The position numbers and the translations under genes were made by a program. From positions 1 through 64,000 of the forward strand of contig DASVDE010000009.1 of assembly GCA_036381235.1 (NCBI GenBank): DNA of 64,000 bases. Direction: 5' to 3'. The DNA comes from DASVDE01 sp036381235. Its GTDB lineage: Bacteria > Actinomycetota > Thermoleophilia > Solirubrobacterales > 70-9. Under the pieces are notes generated by a model. The model saw only the letters and a program-made list of their open reading frames with translations, made no database searches and was not told the DNA's origin. Position 1 is the first letter of the stretch. Every line of letters begins with the position of its first letter. This document shows, in pieces, positions 34,348 through 44,035 of the stretch.

Positions 34348-36012
34348 TCAGACCTCTACGACCACCGGCAGGATCATCGGCCTACGCTTGAGCCTGTCGT
34401 AGACGAGCTTTGCGATCGCGTCGTGCAGATCCTCCTGAATCAGGTGCAGCTCTCGGGTGCCCGCCTCGGCGGCATCCTCGAGCGAGTCCTCCACCACGTC
34501 CTTGAGCTCGTCCACCAGCGCATCGGCCTCCTCGAGGAAGGCGACGCCGCGGAAGATCACCTCGGGATCGGCGACGACGCTGCCGTCGTCGCCGGCGATC
34601 GTCGCGACGACGATGAAGATGCCGTCGGCGGAGATCTCGCGCCGGTCGCGCAGGGCGACGTCGTCGGGCTCGCCGACGTTGACGCCGTCGACGAACATGA
34701 CGCCGTTGTGGATGTCCTCGCCGAAGCGAGCGCCGTTCTCGTCGACCTCCAGCGGCAGGCCGTTGCGACCCTGGAAGATGTTCTCGGGATCGACGCCGAC
34801 GGCCTCGGCCAGCCCGGCGTGCAGGCGCAGGCGCTGGTAGTCGCCGTGCACCGGCATCACGTAACGCGGTTTGGTCAGGTTCAGCATCAGCTTCAGCTCC
34901 TCCTGCCAGCCATGGCCGGAGGCGTGGATCGGAGCGTCCTTCGCGGTCACCACCGAGGCGCCGATCTCATAGATCCGGTCGATCGTCTCGTTCACCGCGC
35001 GCTCGTTGCCGGGCACCGGAGTCGCCGAGAAGACGACCGTGTCGCCGGAGTGCAGCTCGACGTCGCGGTGGTCGTTGTTGGCCATCCGCCGCAGGGCGGA
35101 GAGCGGCTCGCCCTGGCTGCCGGTCGAGATCACGACGACCTTCTCATCGGGGAAGTCCTCGATCTCACGCGGCTGGATGAAGAGGCCCGCCGGCGCCCCG
35201 GCGATCCCGAGGTTGGAGGCGATGTTGAAGTTCTTGCGCATCGAGCGCCCGACCAGCGCAACCCGCCGGTCGAGTTTGACCGCGGCATCTATCACCTGCT
35301 GAACGCGGTGGATGTTCGAGGCGAAGGAGGTGACGATGATCCGCCCCTCGCAGGCGGAGAATGTCTCCAGCAGCGCCGGGCCGACGCTCGACTCCGATGG
35401 CGCGATCCCCGGCCGGTCGGCGTTGGTCGAGTCGCCACAGAGAAGCAGCAGCCCGTCGCGCCCGATCTCCGCTAGGCGGGAGATGTCGGCCGGACGGCCG
35501 TCGACCGGGGTCTGGTCGAACTTGTAGTCGCCGGTCATCAGCATCGAGCCGAGCTCCGTGCTCAGCAGCACCCCGCGCGCATCGGGGATCGAGTGCGAGA
35601 GATGGATCAGCTCCAGCTCGAACGGGCCGACGCGCGCCTTCTCCCCCGCAGGCAGATCCTGTAGCGGCGCGTCGGAGAGCTTGTGCTCGTCGAGCTTGGA
35701 GCGGACCATGCCGATCGTCAGCAGACCGCCGTAGATCACCGGCGGTTGCCCGATCTCCCGCAGCACGTATGGCAGCGCGCCGACATGGTCCTCGTGCCCG
35801 TGGGTGAGGACGATCGCCTCGATGTCCTCGGCGCGATCGCGCAGGTAGGAGAAGTCGGGAAGGACGAGGTCGACGCCGAGCATCTCGGGCGTCGGGAACA
35901 TCAGGCCGGTGTCGACCACGACGATCCGGCCGTCGTACTCGACCACGGTCATGTTCTTGCCGATCTCCCCCAGCCCGCCGAGCGGGAGGACACGCAGCTT
36001 CTTGGAAGGCAC
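34348..36012 (-). CDS. rnj: Ribonuclease J
   Basis: A 554-residue metallo-beta-lactamase/beta-CASP ribonuclease. The metal site begins with THGHEDHVGA (H71, H73, D75, H76), followed by beta-CASP motifs and an N-terminal LGGLGEIGKN. The C-terminal domain (about 450-554) mediates dimerisation. RNase J has 5' exonuclease and endonuclease activity in mRNA decay and rRNA maturation. It lies 3 nt after dapA; dapA-rnj linkage is common in actinobacteria. It is the last gene of the long minus-strand run. Confidence 0.95.
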   Translation of the reverse strand: MPSKKLRVLPLGGLGEIGKNMTVVEYDGRIVVVDTGLMFPTPEMLGVDLVLPDFSYLRDRAEDIEAIVLTHGHEDHVGALPYVLREIGQPPVIYGGLLTIGMVRSKLDEHKLSDAPLQDLPAGEKARVGPFELELIHLSHSIPDARGVLLSTELGSMLMTGDYKFDQTPVDGRPADISRLAEIGRDGLLLLCGDSTNADRPGIAPSESSVGPALLETFSACEGRIIVTSFASNIHRVQQVIDAAVKLDRRVALVGRSMRKNFNIASNLGIAGAPAGLFIQPREIEDFPDEKVVVISTGSQGEPLSALRRMANNDHRDVELHSGDTVVFSATPVPGNERAVNETIDRIYEIGASVVTAKDAPIHASGHGWQEELKLMLNLTKPRYVMPVHGDYQRLRLHAGLAEAVGVDPENIFQGRNGLPLEVDENGARFGEDIHNGVMFVDGVNVGEPDDVALRDRREISADGIFIVVATIAGDDGSVVADPEVIFRGVAFLEEADALVDELKDVVEDSLEDAAEAGTRELHLIQEDLHDAIAKLVYDRLKRRPMILPVVVEV

Positions 36013-36015
36013 CTG

Positions 36016-36900
36016 TTAGCCCGCCGCCACTGTCAGCCCGACGCTCTCCAGAGCAGCCCTGACCACAGCCCGGTCGGCCTCGTTCAACTCGACCATCGGC
36101 AGTCGCAGCGTTCCGGACGGGATCGCGCCGGTCATCTCAAGGGCCGCCTTCAGCGGCATCGGGTTGGTGGTCACGCCAAGCGCCTCGAACAGCGGCCGCA
36201 GGCCGGAGTCGATCTCGCGGGCTCGCTCGAGGTCACCGGCCTGCGCCGAGTCCCACATCTCTCGCATCTGCGGCCCGACGAGTTGGGAGGCGACCAGGAT
36301 CCCCCCCGCCAAGCCAAGCTCCAGCGTCTTCAGGAAGACGTCGTCGTTGCCGGCGAGGACGGCCAGACCCTCGATCGGGCCGAGCTCCTCGTTGTTTGCC
36401 TGCTTGACCGCGACCACGGTGTCGATCTGCGCCAGCTCCGCGAGGTCTGCGGGCGGGACGTTGACGATCACGCGCGAGGGGATGTTGTACGCGATCAGCG
36501 GAAGCCCCGGGACGGCGCTCGCGATCGCCTCGAAGTGCGCGCGGATGCCGGCCTTGTTGGGCTTGTTGTAGTAGGGCGTCACGATCAGAGCCGCCTCGGC
36601 GCCGGCGTCCTCCGCGGTCTTGGTCAGCTCGATCGAGTGGCGGGTGTCGTTGGTGCCGGTCCCACAGATCACCGTCGCCCGGTCGCCGATCTCCTCGGCG
36701 ACCGCTCGCAGCAAAGAGATGTGCTCGGCATCGTCGAGAGTCGCGGCCTCGCCAGTCGAGCCGGCCACCACGACCCCGTGCGAGCCATTCTCGATCAGGG
36801 AAGCGGCGAGATCGCGCGCGGCACCCTCGTCGACGCGACCCGCCTCGTCGAAGGGGGTCGCCATCGCGGTTATCACGCCCTGAAGCTCGATCATCGGCAT
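36016..36900 (-). CDS. dapA: 4-hydroxy-tetrahydrodipicolinate synthase
   Basis: A 294-residue TIM-barrel aldolase that condenses pyruvate with aspartate semialdehyde, the first committed step to diaminopimelate and lysine. The Schiff-base lysine is K166 in VVAVKQAN, the pyruvate-binding loop GSTGEAAT is at 47-54, and Y138 lies in AYNIP. It follows dapB after 8 nt. DapL in the same window supplies the later step. Confidence 0.95.
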   Translation of the reverse strand: MPMIELQGVITAMATPFDEAGRVDEGAARDLAASLIENGSHGVVVAGSTGEAATLDDAEHISLLRAVAEEIGDRATVICGTGTNDTRHSIELTKTAEDAGAEAALIVTPYYNKPNKAGIRAHFEAIASAVPGLPLIAYNIPSRVIVNVPPADLAELAQIDTVVAVKQANNEELGPIEGLAVLAGNDDVFLKTLELGLAGGILVASQLVGPQMREMWDSAQAGDLERAREIDSGLRPLFEALGVTTNPMPLKAALEMTGAIPSGTLRLPMVELNEADRAVVRAALESVGLTVAAG

Positions 36901-36908
36901 CAGCGTAT

Positions 36909-37574
36909 CTAGAGCAGCTTTTCGAGGCCGAGGGTGAAACGCTCAGGCAGGTCGGCCACCTTGCGCACGGCGAGCAGCACGCCCGGCATGAAGGAGCGCC
37001 GGTCGATCGAGTCGTGGCGGATACTCAGCGTCTGCCCCTCGCCGCCGAAGATGACCTCCTGGTGGGCGACGAGACCCGGTAGACGGACCGAGTGGATCGG
37101 CTGATGGACGTTGCCACCCGCTTCCTCGATCAGCTCCGCGGTGCGCTTTGCCGTTCCCGAGGGGGCGTCCAGCTTGCGATCGTGGTGCAGCTCGACGATC
37201 TCGCACTCGGGCATATGACGGGCGGCAAGCTGCGCCGCACCCATCAGCAACACCGCGCCGATCGCAAAGTTTGGAGCGACGAAGCAGTTGGCGTTGGAGG
37301 ACTCGGCCAACTCGCGCGTCGCATCGAGGTCGAAGCCGGTGGTGCCGACCACGACATGGACGCCTGCCTCGAGGCAGGCGCGAATGTTGGCGAAGGCCGT
37401 GTCGGGCGTTGTGAAGTCGACGACGACGTCGGCATCGCCGAGCGCGTCGGCCAGCTCGACCCCGAGCGACGGGTCGGCCCTGGCGACCAGCTCCATGTCC
37501 TCGGCGCCTTCGACCGCTTCGCAGACCGCCTGGCCCATGCGACCGGCTGCGCCCGATGCGACGACCCGGATCAT
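36909..37574 (-). CDS. dapB: 4-hydroxy-tetrahydrodipicolinate reductase
   Basis: A 221-residue NAD(P)H-dependent reductase, slightly shorter than the 245-270 typical. The Rossmann motif is GAAGRMGQ near residue 8, and the substrate loop ELHHDRKLDAPSGTA contains the catalytic His and Lys. It reduces the DapA product to tetrahydrodipicolinate. It overlaps the upstream M16 peptidase gene by 4 nt, so the two are translationally coupled. Confidence 0.95.
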   Translation of the reverse strand: MIRVVASGAAGRMGQAVCEAVEGAEDMELVARADPSLGVELADALGDADVVVDFTTPDTAFANIRACLEAGVHVVVGTTGFDLDATRELAESSNANCFVAPNFAIGAVLLMGAAQLAARHMPECEIVELHHDRKLDAPSGTAKRTAELIEEAGGNVHQPIHSVRLPGLVAHQEVIFGGEGQTLSIRHDSIDRRSFMPGVLLAVRKVADLPERFTLGLEKLL

Positions 37575-38842
37575 GCGGCTACCAGAGCTTCGCTGACCGG
37601 GGCAAGCGCTTTGCGGAAGCGATCCTCGTCCCGCCCCACGCAGGCGGCCGAGAGTCGCTCGGCGCCGTAGAGCTCGGCCGCCAGCCCGGTCAGATCGTCG
37701 ACGGTCACCGCATCCACCTTGGCAAGCATCTCGTCCAGAGTGTCGATCGGCAAGTCGAACAGGGTCGCCCGGGAGATCCGCGACATCCGCGCCCCGGTCG
37801 ACTCGGAGGAGAGGACGAGCCGGCCCTTGACGCTCTCCTTCGCGCGTGCCAGCTCCTCGGTGGAGACCGGCTCGGACCGCAACCGCTCCAGCTCGGCGCC
37901 GATGATCGTGCAGGCTTCTTCGACGTTGTCCTCCCGGGTGCCGACGTAGGTGGCGACGAGACCGCAGTCCGTGTACTGGTCGCTGTAGGAGCCGACTGAG
38001 TAGGCGAGCCCGCGCTTCTCCCGCACCTCGCGGAACAGCCGCGAGGAGGTCGAACCGCCGAAGATCGAGTCGAGGACCGCCAGCGCGTAGCGTCGCTCGT
38101 CGGAGCGGGAGATCCCCGGCGCCCCAAAGCAGATGTGGTATTGCTCGGTGTCCTTGGCGTGGAAGCGCAGTCGCGACTCGGCCCCGATCGCCGCGCCGGT
38201 GCCTGCCTCCCCGCCCTGCGGAGGAGAGACCAAACGGCCTGCCAGCTCGACGATGCGCTCGTGGTCGAGGTTGCCGGCTGCGCCGACCACGATGTTGGCA
38301 TCGGTGTAGCGGGCGCGGTGGTAGGACTCGATCTCCGGCACCGGGATGGAGGCGATCACCTCGGCTTCGCCCAGCACCCGGCGCCCCAGCGGATGCTCGC
38401 CGAAGACGGCCTCGGCGAGGAAGTCGTGCACCCGGTCCTGGGGCTCATCCTCGTACATCGCGATCTCCTCCAGCACCACCTCGCGCTCGGAGTCGACCTC
38501 CGGATAGGTGGGTGCCAACAGCATCTCCGCCAACAGATCGAAGACCTCCTCGGTGTGCTCGTCGAGGAAGCGAGCGTTGAGGTGGGTCGTCTCCTTGCCC
38601 GTCGCCGCGTTGACCGAGGCGCCAAGGCCGTCGAAGCGCTCGGAGATCTCGATCGCCGAGAAGCGCGCGGTCCCCTTGAACAGCAGGTGCTCGAGGAAGT
38701 GGGAGACCCCGGCCTGAGCCTGGGTCTCGTCGCGAGAGCCGGTACGAACCCAGAGGCCGAGCGCCACGGACCGGACCGAGGGAACCTCCTCGGTCACGAC
38801 CCGGACGCCCGAGCCCAACTCAGATAGCCGGGGTGCGCTCAA
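37571..38842 (-). CDS. M16-family zinc metallopeptidase
   Basis: A 423-residue single-chain pitrilysin/insulinase-like peptidase. The inverted zinc motif HFLEHLLFKGT gives H48, E51 and H52, with a distal Glu in the EREVVLEEI helix. The second, inactive-type domain (about 220-420) has the R/Y region expected for substrate binding. The gene regularly follows pnp in actinobacteria. It lies 8 nt after pnp and overlaps dapB. Its physiological substrate is unknown. Confidence 0.9.
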   Translation of the reverse strand: MSAPRLSELGSGVRVVTEEVPSVRSVALGLWVRTGSRDETQAQAGVSHFLEHLLFKGTARFSAIEISERFDGLGASVNAATGKETTHLNARFLDEHTEEVFDLLAEMLLAPTYPEVDSEREVVLEEIAMYEDEPQDRVHDFLAEAVFGEHPLGRRVLGEAEVIASIPVPEIESYHRARYTDANIVVGAAGNLDHERIVELAGRLVSPPQGGEAGTGAAIGAESRLRFHAKDTEQYHICFGAPGISRSDERRYALAVLDSIFGGSTSSRLFREVREKRGLAYSVGSYSDQYTDCGLVATYVGTREDNVEEACTIIGAELERLRSEPVSTEELARAKESVKGRLVLSSESTGARMSRISRATLFDLPIDTLDEMLAKVDAVTVDDLTGLAAELYGAERLSAACVGRDEDRFRKALAPVSEALVAA

Positions 38843-38850
38843 TGCTCGTG

Positions 38851-41082
38851 CTAGTGGCGCTCGCGCCGCCGACCATCGCGCCCGCCGCGACGCTCGCGGT
38901 CGCCTCCATTGCGGCGGGGGCCACCCTCGCCGCCGGAGCCGATCGCCGCCAGCTCCTCAGGCGATTTGCCCTCGACCGAGGGATCGCTGGAGAGGCGCAG
39001 GCCGATCCGGCCACGCTCGCGGTCGACCTCGACCACGGTCACGTCGATCTCCTCGCCGGCTTTCAGCACGTCGTCGACCGAGTCGACTCGCTCGCCAGGC
39101 TTCACGTTGGAGATGTGAAGCAGGCCGTCGGTGCCCTTGACCAGCTCGACGAAGGCGCCGAAGGTGGTCGTCTTCACGACCTTGGCGCCGACGTACTTGT
39201 CGCCGACCTCGGCCTCCTTGGTCATCGACTCGATCCGCGCCACACAGGCCTCGACCAGATCGCCGGTCGGCGCGTAGATGCGCACCGTGCCGTCGTCCTC
39301 GACATCGATGTCGGCCTCGAACTCCTCGCAGAGCCCGCGGATCGTCTCGCCGCCTTTGCCGATAACCGCGCCGATCTTCTCGGGATCGATTTTGATCGCC
39401 TCGATCCGCGGCGCGTGTTGGGAGAGCTTCTCCCGAGGCCCGTCGATCGCCTCGGCCATCTTGCCGAGGATGAACTGGCGACCCTTGTTGGCCTGCTCCA
39501 GCGCATCGGTGAGGATCTCGAAGGTGACGCCGGTGATCTTGATGTCCATCTGCAGGGCGGTGATGCCCTCGGCGGTGCCGGCGACCTTGAAGTCCATGTC
39601 GCCGAGGTGATCCTCGACGCCGGCGATGTCGGTGAGGACGATGTAGTCATCGCCCTCCTTGATCAGCCCCATGGCGACGCCGGCGACCGGCGCGCTGACC
39701 GGCACGCCCGCCGCCTGCAGGGCCATCGAGGAGGCGGAGACCGAGCCCATCGACGAGGAGCCGTTGGACTCCAGCGTCTCCGAGACGACCCGGACCACGT
39801 AGGGAAAGTCCTCCTCATTCGGGATCGTCGCCAGCAGGGCACGCTCTGCGAGCGCGCCGTGGCCGATATCGCGCCGCTTCGGGCCGCGCATGAAGCCGGC
39901 CTCCCCGACCGAGAAGGGCGGGAAGTTGTAGTGGTGCCAGAACTTCTTCGAGGTCTCCAGCCCCAGCGTGTCGATCCGCATGTCCATGCGAGTCGTGCCG
40001 AGAGCGACGTTGGAGAGGATCTGCGTCTCGCCGCGAGTGAACAGCGCCGAGCCGTGCACGCGGGGTGAGATGTCCACCTCGCACTCGATCGGACGGATCT
40101 CGTCCTGGGCGCGGCCGTCGGGGCGCTTCTTCTCGACGGCGATCGCCTTGCGGATGGTGTCCTTCTCAATCGAACCGAAGGCGGCCTTGACCTCGGCCAC
40201 GCGCTTCTCGTCGATCTCTCCGTCCTCGGACTCAGGCGCGTACTTGGCGACCACCTCGTCCTTGACGTTGTCGATCGCCTCGTAGCGCTCGAGCTTGCCC
40301 TCGGTGGCGATCGCGTCGATTAGAGCCCCCCCGTGGGAGGAGCGGATATCGCTGATCAGGCCCTCGTCGATTGAGGGAGCCTCGACCTCCATCTTCTCCT
40401 TGCCGGCCTTCTGCTGCAGCTCCTCCATCGCCGCGGTCAGCTTCTTGATCTCGCCGTGGGCGATGTCCAGCGCATCGAGGATCTCCTGCTCGGTGACGCC
40501 GCTGGCGCCGGCCTCGACCATCAGGATCGCCTCGTCAGTGCCGGCGACGATCAGGTCGAGGTCCAGCTCAGCGTGGTCCTCCTCGGAGGGGTTGACGACG
40601 AAGTCGCCGTCGAGCTTGCCGATCCGCACCGCGCCGACATGGGCGGCGACGGGAACCGGGGAGATCGCCAGCGCCGCGGAGGCGCCGTTCATCGCGAGGA
40701 TGTCGTAGGGGTGGATCTGGTCCACCGACATCGGGATCGCGACGAGCTGGGTCTCGTAGTGCCAGCCCTTGGGGAACAGCGGCCGGATCGGCCGGTCGAT
40801 CATGCGAGCGGTCAGTGTCGCCTTCTCGCTGGATTTGCCCTCACGGCGGAAGAACGAGCCCGGGATTTTGCCCGCGGCATACATCCGCTCCTCGATGTCG
40901 ACGGTGAGGGGAAGGAAGTCCACGTCGCGCAAGCTGCCGACGGTTGCGGTGCACAGCACCATCGTGTCGCCGGCCTGAACCACGACCGCGCCACCCGCCT
41001 GCTTCGCGAGTTTGCCCGTCTCGAAGGAGATCTGGCTTTCGCCGACATCCGCCGAAACGCGGCTAACGTCAAACATGCTCAT
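38851..41082 (-). CDS. pnp: Polyribonucleotide nucleotidyltransferase (PNPase)
   Basis: A 743-residue 3'-5' phosphorolytic exonuclease. Two RNase PH cores flank an alpha-helical domain, then KH (about 555-615, with IGKGGETIRG) and S1 (about 625-695) domains, and a basic Arg/Gly/Glu tail (705-743). It degrades mRNA with phosphate. GGAGG lies 11 nt before the ATG. It follows rpsO through a 110-nt structured leader, the classic rpsO-pnp arrangement. Confidence 0.96.
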   Translation of the reverse strand: MSMFDVSRVSADVGESQISFETGKLAKQAGGAVVVQAGDTMVLCTATVGSLRDVDFLPLTVDIEERMYAAGKIPGSFFRREGKSSEKATLTARMIDRPIRPLFPKGWHYETQLVAIPMSVDQIHPYDILAMNGASAALAISPVPVAAHVGAVRIGKLDGDFVVNPSEEDHAELDLDLIVAGTDEAILMVEAGASGVTEQEILDALDIAHGEIKKLTAAMEELQQKAGKEKMEVEAPSIDEGLISDIRSSHGGALIDAIATEGKLERYEAIDNVKDEVVAKYAPESEDGEIDEKRVAEVKAAFGSIEKDTIRKAIAVEKKRPDGRAQDEIRPIECEVDISPRVHGSALFTRGETQILSNVALGTTRMDMRIDTLGLETSKKFWHHYNFPPFSVGEAGFMRGPKRRDIGHGALAERALLATIPNEEDFPYVVRVVSETLESNGSSSMGSVSASSMALQAAGVPVSAPVAGVAMGLIKEGDDYIVLTDIAGVEDHLGDMDFKVAGTAEGITALQMDIKITGVTFEILTDALEQANKGRQFILGKMAEAIDGPREKLSQHAPRIEAIKIDPEKIGAVIGKGGETIRGLCEEFEADIDVEDDGTVRIYAPTGDLVEACVARIESMTKEAEVGDKYVGAKVVKTTTFGAFVELVKGTDGLLHISNVKPGERVDSVDDVLKAGEEIDVTVVEVDRERGRIGLRLSSDPSVEGKSPEELAAIGSGGEGGPRRNGGDRERRGGRDGRRRERH

Positions 41083-41192
41083 TTAGTTTTTTACCTCCGG
41101 CCACCCGGTTGGCAGCCAATTGCTTTCAGAACTCTCGTTCTCTGTCTCGCAGGAGACTACAGACCGGGAGCGCGATTGTCGCTCTCAGCGGA
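41083..41192 (-). promoter_or_regulatory. Structured rpsO-pnp intergenic leader
   Basis: On the minus strand this 110-nt gap contains several short stem-loops: a GAGCG/CGCTC stem, a GTCTC/GAGAC stem, and an AGAAC/GTTCT stem closed by a GAGA (GNRA) tetraloop, before GGAGG at about 41094-41098. In E. coli the equivalent region is cut by RNase III and controls pnp. A similar processing or autoregulatory site is plausible; no promoter is evident. Confidence 0.35.
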
Positions 41193-41462
41193 CTAGTGGC
41201 GCAAGCCGAGGTCGGAGACCAGGGCGCGGTAGCGCTCGAGGTCGTTGCGCTCCAGGTAGCGGAGCATGCGGCGGCGCTTGCCGACCAGCATCAGCAGCCC
41301 GCGGCGCGAGTGATGATCTTTGGCGTGACCGCGCAGGTGCTCGGTCAGCTCGTTGATCCGCTCTGTGAGCAGGGCCACCTGTACCTCGGCGGAGCCCGTG
41401 TCTCCGTCGGAGCGGCCGTACTTGCCGATCAACTCGATCTTTTTTTCCTTGGTAAGGCTCAT
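41193..41462 (-). CDS. rpsO: 30S ribosomal protein S15
   Basis: An 89-residue S15, which binds the 16S rRNA central domain early in small-subunit assembly. The conserved core GDTGSAEVQVALLTERI and DHHSRRGLL, KRRRMLRYL is complete. The ATG at 41462 (MSLTKEKK) is chosen; six more codons upstream are open but unlike the family. It lies between ribF and pnp in the standard order. Confidence 0.97.
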   Translation of the reverse strand: MSLTKEKKIELIGKYGRSDGDTGSAEVQVALLTERINELTEHLRGHAKDHHSRRGLLMLVGKRRRMLRYLERNDLERYRALVSDLGLRH

Positions 41463-41489
41463 TGCAAAAAAGCGCCGCAACCTCGGCGG

Positions 41490-42377
41490 TCACGGCCGCT
41501 GGAAGCTAGCACAGACGCGCACGGCATCCTCGATGTCGATTCGCATCTGGGCGATCAGCCCCTCGACGTCCGCAAAGCGCTTCTCACCCCGCAGCCGCTC
41601 GACGAAGGCAACCCTCAGGGTCGAGCCGTAGAGATCCTCTGAGCGGTCGATCAGGTGGGTCTCGATCAGCACTCCGCGGCCACTCTCGAAGGTCGGGCGC
41701 ACGCCGACGTTGACAGCGGCGGGAGCGCCGTTTGCAAAGGCCGCGTAGACGCCGTGGCCGGGGATTACGAGCCGGTCGTCGGGAACTATGTTGGCGGTCG
41801 GAAAACCCAGCTCCCGCCCCCGCCTGTCGCCGCTCACCACCGTTCCCTCGACCATGAACGGGGCTCCGAGGCAGCGCCGCGCGGCATCGACCTCTCCGGC
41901 CGCGATCAGCGCCCTGATTCGCGTCGAGGAAACCGTCTCCCCGTCGACCTCCACCAGCGGCACGACCCGGATCTCGAACTCATCGCGTGAGGCCAGCATC
42001 TCGGGATCGCCTTTCGCCTTGGCCCCGAAGCGGAAGTTCTCACCGACCGAGACCCGCTCGGCGCCGAGGCGCTCGATCAGAACCTGCTCGATGAACCCCT
42101 CGGCGGGGACGGAGGCGAACTCTTGGTCGAAGGGGATCACGACCAGCTCCTCGACCCCCAGCCCCTCGATCACGTCGCGCTTCACCTCGAAGGGCATGAT
42201 CAGCTTCGGCAGCGCCGCCGGGTGCAGGATCTCGAGTGGGTGCGGATCGAAGGTGAGCACGGTGTCGGCATCGTCGATCACCGCCTGGTGACCGCGGTGA
42301 ACGCCATCGAAGGTGCCGATCGCAACGTGCCTGGGCCGCGGCTGGGCGTCGGGAAGGAGCGTGACGACGATGCTCAC
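41490..42377 (-). CDS. ribF: Bifunctional riboflavin kinase/FAD synthetase
   Basis: A 295-residue enzyme that makes FMN and then FAD from riboflavin. The N-terminal adenylyltransferase domain (about 15-170) has GTFDGVHRGHQ and the later STRIR motif. The C-terminal kinase domain (about 175-290) has GRELGFPTAN with the PTAN signature. It overlaps truB by 4 nt and is followed by rpsO. Confidence 0.95.
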   Translation of the reverse strand: MSIVVTLLPDAQPRPRHVAIGTFDGVHRGHQAVIDDADTVLTFDPHPLEILHPAALPKLIMPFEVKRDVIEGLGVEELVVIPFDQEFASVPAEGFIEQVLIERLGAERVSVGENFRFGAKAKGDPEMLASRDEFEIRVVPLVEVDGETVSSTRIRALIAAGEVDAARRCLGAPFMVEGTVVSGDRRGRELGFPTANIVPDDRLVIPGHGVYAAFANGAPAAVNVGVRPTFESGRGVLIETHLIDRSEDLYGSTLRVAFVERLRGEKRFADVEGLIAQMRIDIEDAVRVCASFQRP

Positions 42378-43027
42378 CGCAAAGCCGCCTTGACCGCCGG
42401 GACCAGCTCGGCGACCCGCCCCATGCTCAGCTCCTCACCGGCGTCCTCGACCTTGAAGGGCCCGATCGCGGTTCTCCTCAACTCCGCGCAATAGGCGTCG
42501 CCGAGAGTTTCGATCAGGGTGCGGACGTAGGTTCCGGCCGAACACTCGATCTCATAGGTCGCGTCACCGGGTGAGAGGTCGAGCAGCTCCGCCCTGTAGA
42601 CCTCCACGTCGCGAAGCGGGGTCTTCACCTGCTCGCCGCGGTGCGCCTTGCGGTAAAGGCGCTCTCCCCCAACCCGCACGGCGGAGGTCATCGGCACCCG
42701 CTGGCGCACCGTGCCGGTCGGCAGCTCCAGCGACTCGGGCATACGCCCGGTCTCCGTCAGCTCACCGTCCGGGTCACCGGTGCTGGAGCGCCAGCCGAGC
42801 CGGGCTCGCGCCACGTAGGTCTTCGGCAGCTCGGTCAAGAAGCGCTGCAGCCGGGTCGCGCCACCGATCAGAACCAGCAACAGCCCGGTCGCGAAGGGGT
42901 CCAGCGTCCCCGCATGACCGACCTTGCCGCCGCGCTCCCGTCGAACTCGCGCAACCATGTCGTGCGAGGTTATCCCGGCAGGCTTGTCGCAGAGCAGCAC
43001 AAGCCCCTCCCGCTCGACAGCGGCCAT
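42374..43027 (-). CDS. truB: tRNA pseudouridine-55 synthase
   Basis: A 217-residue TruB. The catalytic Asp is D43 in HAGTLDPFATGLL, followed by the KTYVARARLG region and a short C-terminus without a full PUA domain, shorter than the 290-310 residues common in bacteria. It makes pseudouridine 55 in the T-loop of tRNAs. It lies 3 nt after nrnA and overlaps ribF. Confidence 0.93.
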   Translation of the reverse strand: MAAVEREGLVLLCDKPAGITSHDMVARVRRERGGKVGHAGTLDPFATGLLLVLIGGATRLQRFLTELPKTYVARARLGWRSSTGDPDGELTETGRMPESLELPTGTVRQRVPMTSAVRVGGERLYRKAHRGEQVKTPLRDVEVYRAELLDLSPGDATYEIECSAGTYVRTLIETLGDAYCAELRRTAIGPFKVEDAGEELSMGRVAELVPAVKAALR

Positions 43028-43030
43028 TGC

Positions 43031-44035
43031 TCAGGAGCCGAGCTGGGCGGTGACCTCGCCGCAGAGGAAGTCGATCAGCTCGTCGAGCTCGAGGTCGGTG
43101 GAGAAGCCTGCGGCGCGCTTGTGCCCCCCTCCCCCGCGCTCGCGGGCGATCGCCGAGACGTCGACGTCGCCACTGCTGGAGCGGAGGCTGACCTTGCGGG
43201 CGGCGCGGGTGGGCCGGTCCTGGTCACGAACCAGAGCGGCCACCTTGGCTCCCTCCACCGAGCGCAGGTGATCGATGATCCCCTCGGTCATCTCCTCGCC
43301 GGCCCCGGTGGCCTCGTAGTCGGCGGCGGTCACGTAGGTGAGCACCAGACGCCGATCGCAGAGGCGCTGAATTCCGTCCAGCGCTCGCGAGACCAGGCGC
43401 AGCTTCTCGATCGGCACGTTTTCGTAGAGGCGCCGATAGGTGTCGTCGACCTCAACGCCGGCGTCGATCAGATCCGCGGCGATCCTGTGGGTGCGTGCGT
43501 CGGTGTTCTCATACATGAACTTGCCGGTGTCGGTGATCAGGCCGACGTAGAGCGCGGCGGCCATCTCCTTGGTCAGCTTCACTCCCAGCGCCTGCGCGAG
43601 CCCGTAGACGATCTCCGCCGTGCTGGAGGCCTCGGTGTCGACGAGATTGACATCGCCGAAGCGAGTGTTGTCGTGGTGGTGATCGATGTTGATCACCCGG
43701 TGGCCGCCGTTGCTGAGAAAGTCGACCGGCATCCGGTCGATGTTGCCGCAGTCGAGGAAGATCACGGTACGGTCGGCCATGTCGGCCGGCGCCTCGTGGA
43801 AAACCTCCTCCAGCGGCAGGAAGCGGTACTCGATCGGCAGCGGAAACTCCTTCGCCGCCATGAACATCACCGAGTCCTTGCCGATCCGAGTCAACAGATG
43901 GTGCATGCCCAGCAGCGACCCGAGGGCATCCCCGTCGGGACCCTCGTGGGCCGTGAGCAGGAATCGCTCCCCGGAGCGAAGCTCCTCGGCGACCTGCTCG
44001 ATTTCCCTGGCGGCCACTCCGACCCCCTCATCCAC
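43031..44035 (-). CDS. nrnA: DHH-family nanoRNase/pAp phosphatase (NrnA-like)
   Basis: A 334-residue DHH/DHHA1 phosphoesterase. The DHH domain has HEGPDGDALGS, LDCGN and IDHHHDN; the DHHA1 domain ends with ERGGGGHKRAAGF. Homologues degrade oligoribonucleotides of 2-5 nt and hydrolyse pAp, replacing Orn. The gene commonly sits between rbfA and truB in Gram-positive bacteria. It starts at GTG and overlaps rbfA by 8 nt. Confidence 0.93.
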   Translation of the reverse strand: MDEGVGVAAREIEQVAEELRSGERFLLTAHEGPDGDALGSLLGMHHLLTRIGKDSVMFMAAKEFPLPIEYRFLPLEEVFHEAPADMADRTVIFLDCGNIDRMPVDFLSNGGHRVINIDHHHDNTRFGDVNLVDTEASSTAEIVYGLAQALGVKLTKEMAAALYVGLITDTGKFMYENTDARTHRIAADLIDAGVEVDDTYRRLYENVPIEKLRLVSRALDGIQRLCDRRLVLTYVTAADYEATGAGEEMTEGIIDHLRSVEGAKVAALVRDQDRPTRAARKVSLRSSSGDVDVSAIARERGGGGHKRAAGFSTDLELDELIDFLCGEVTAQLGS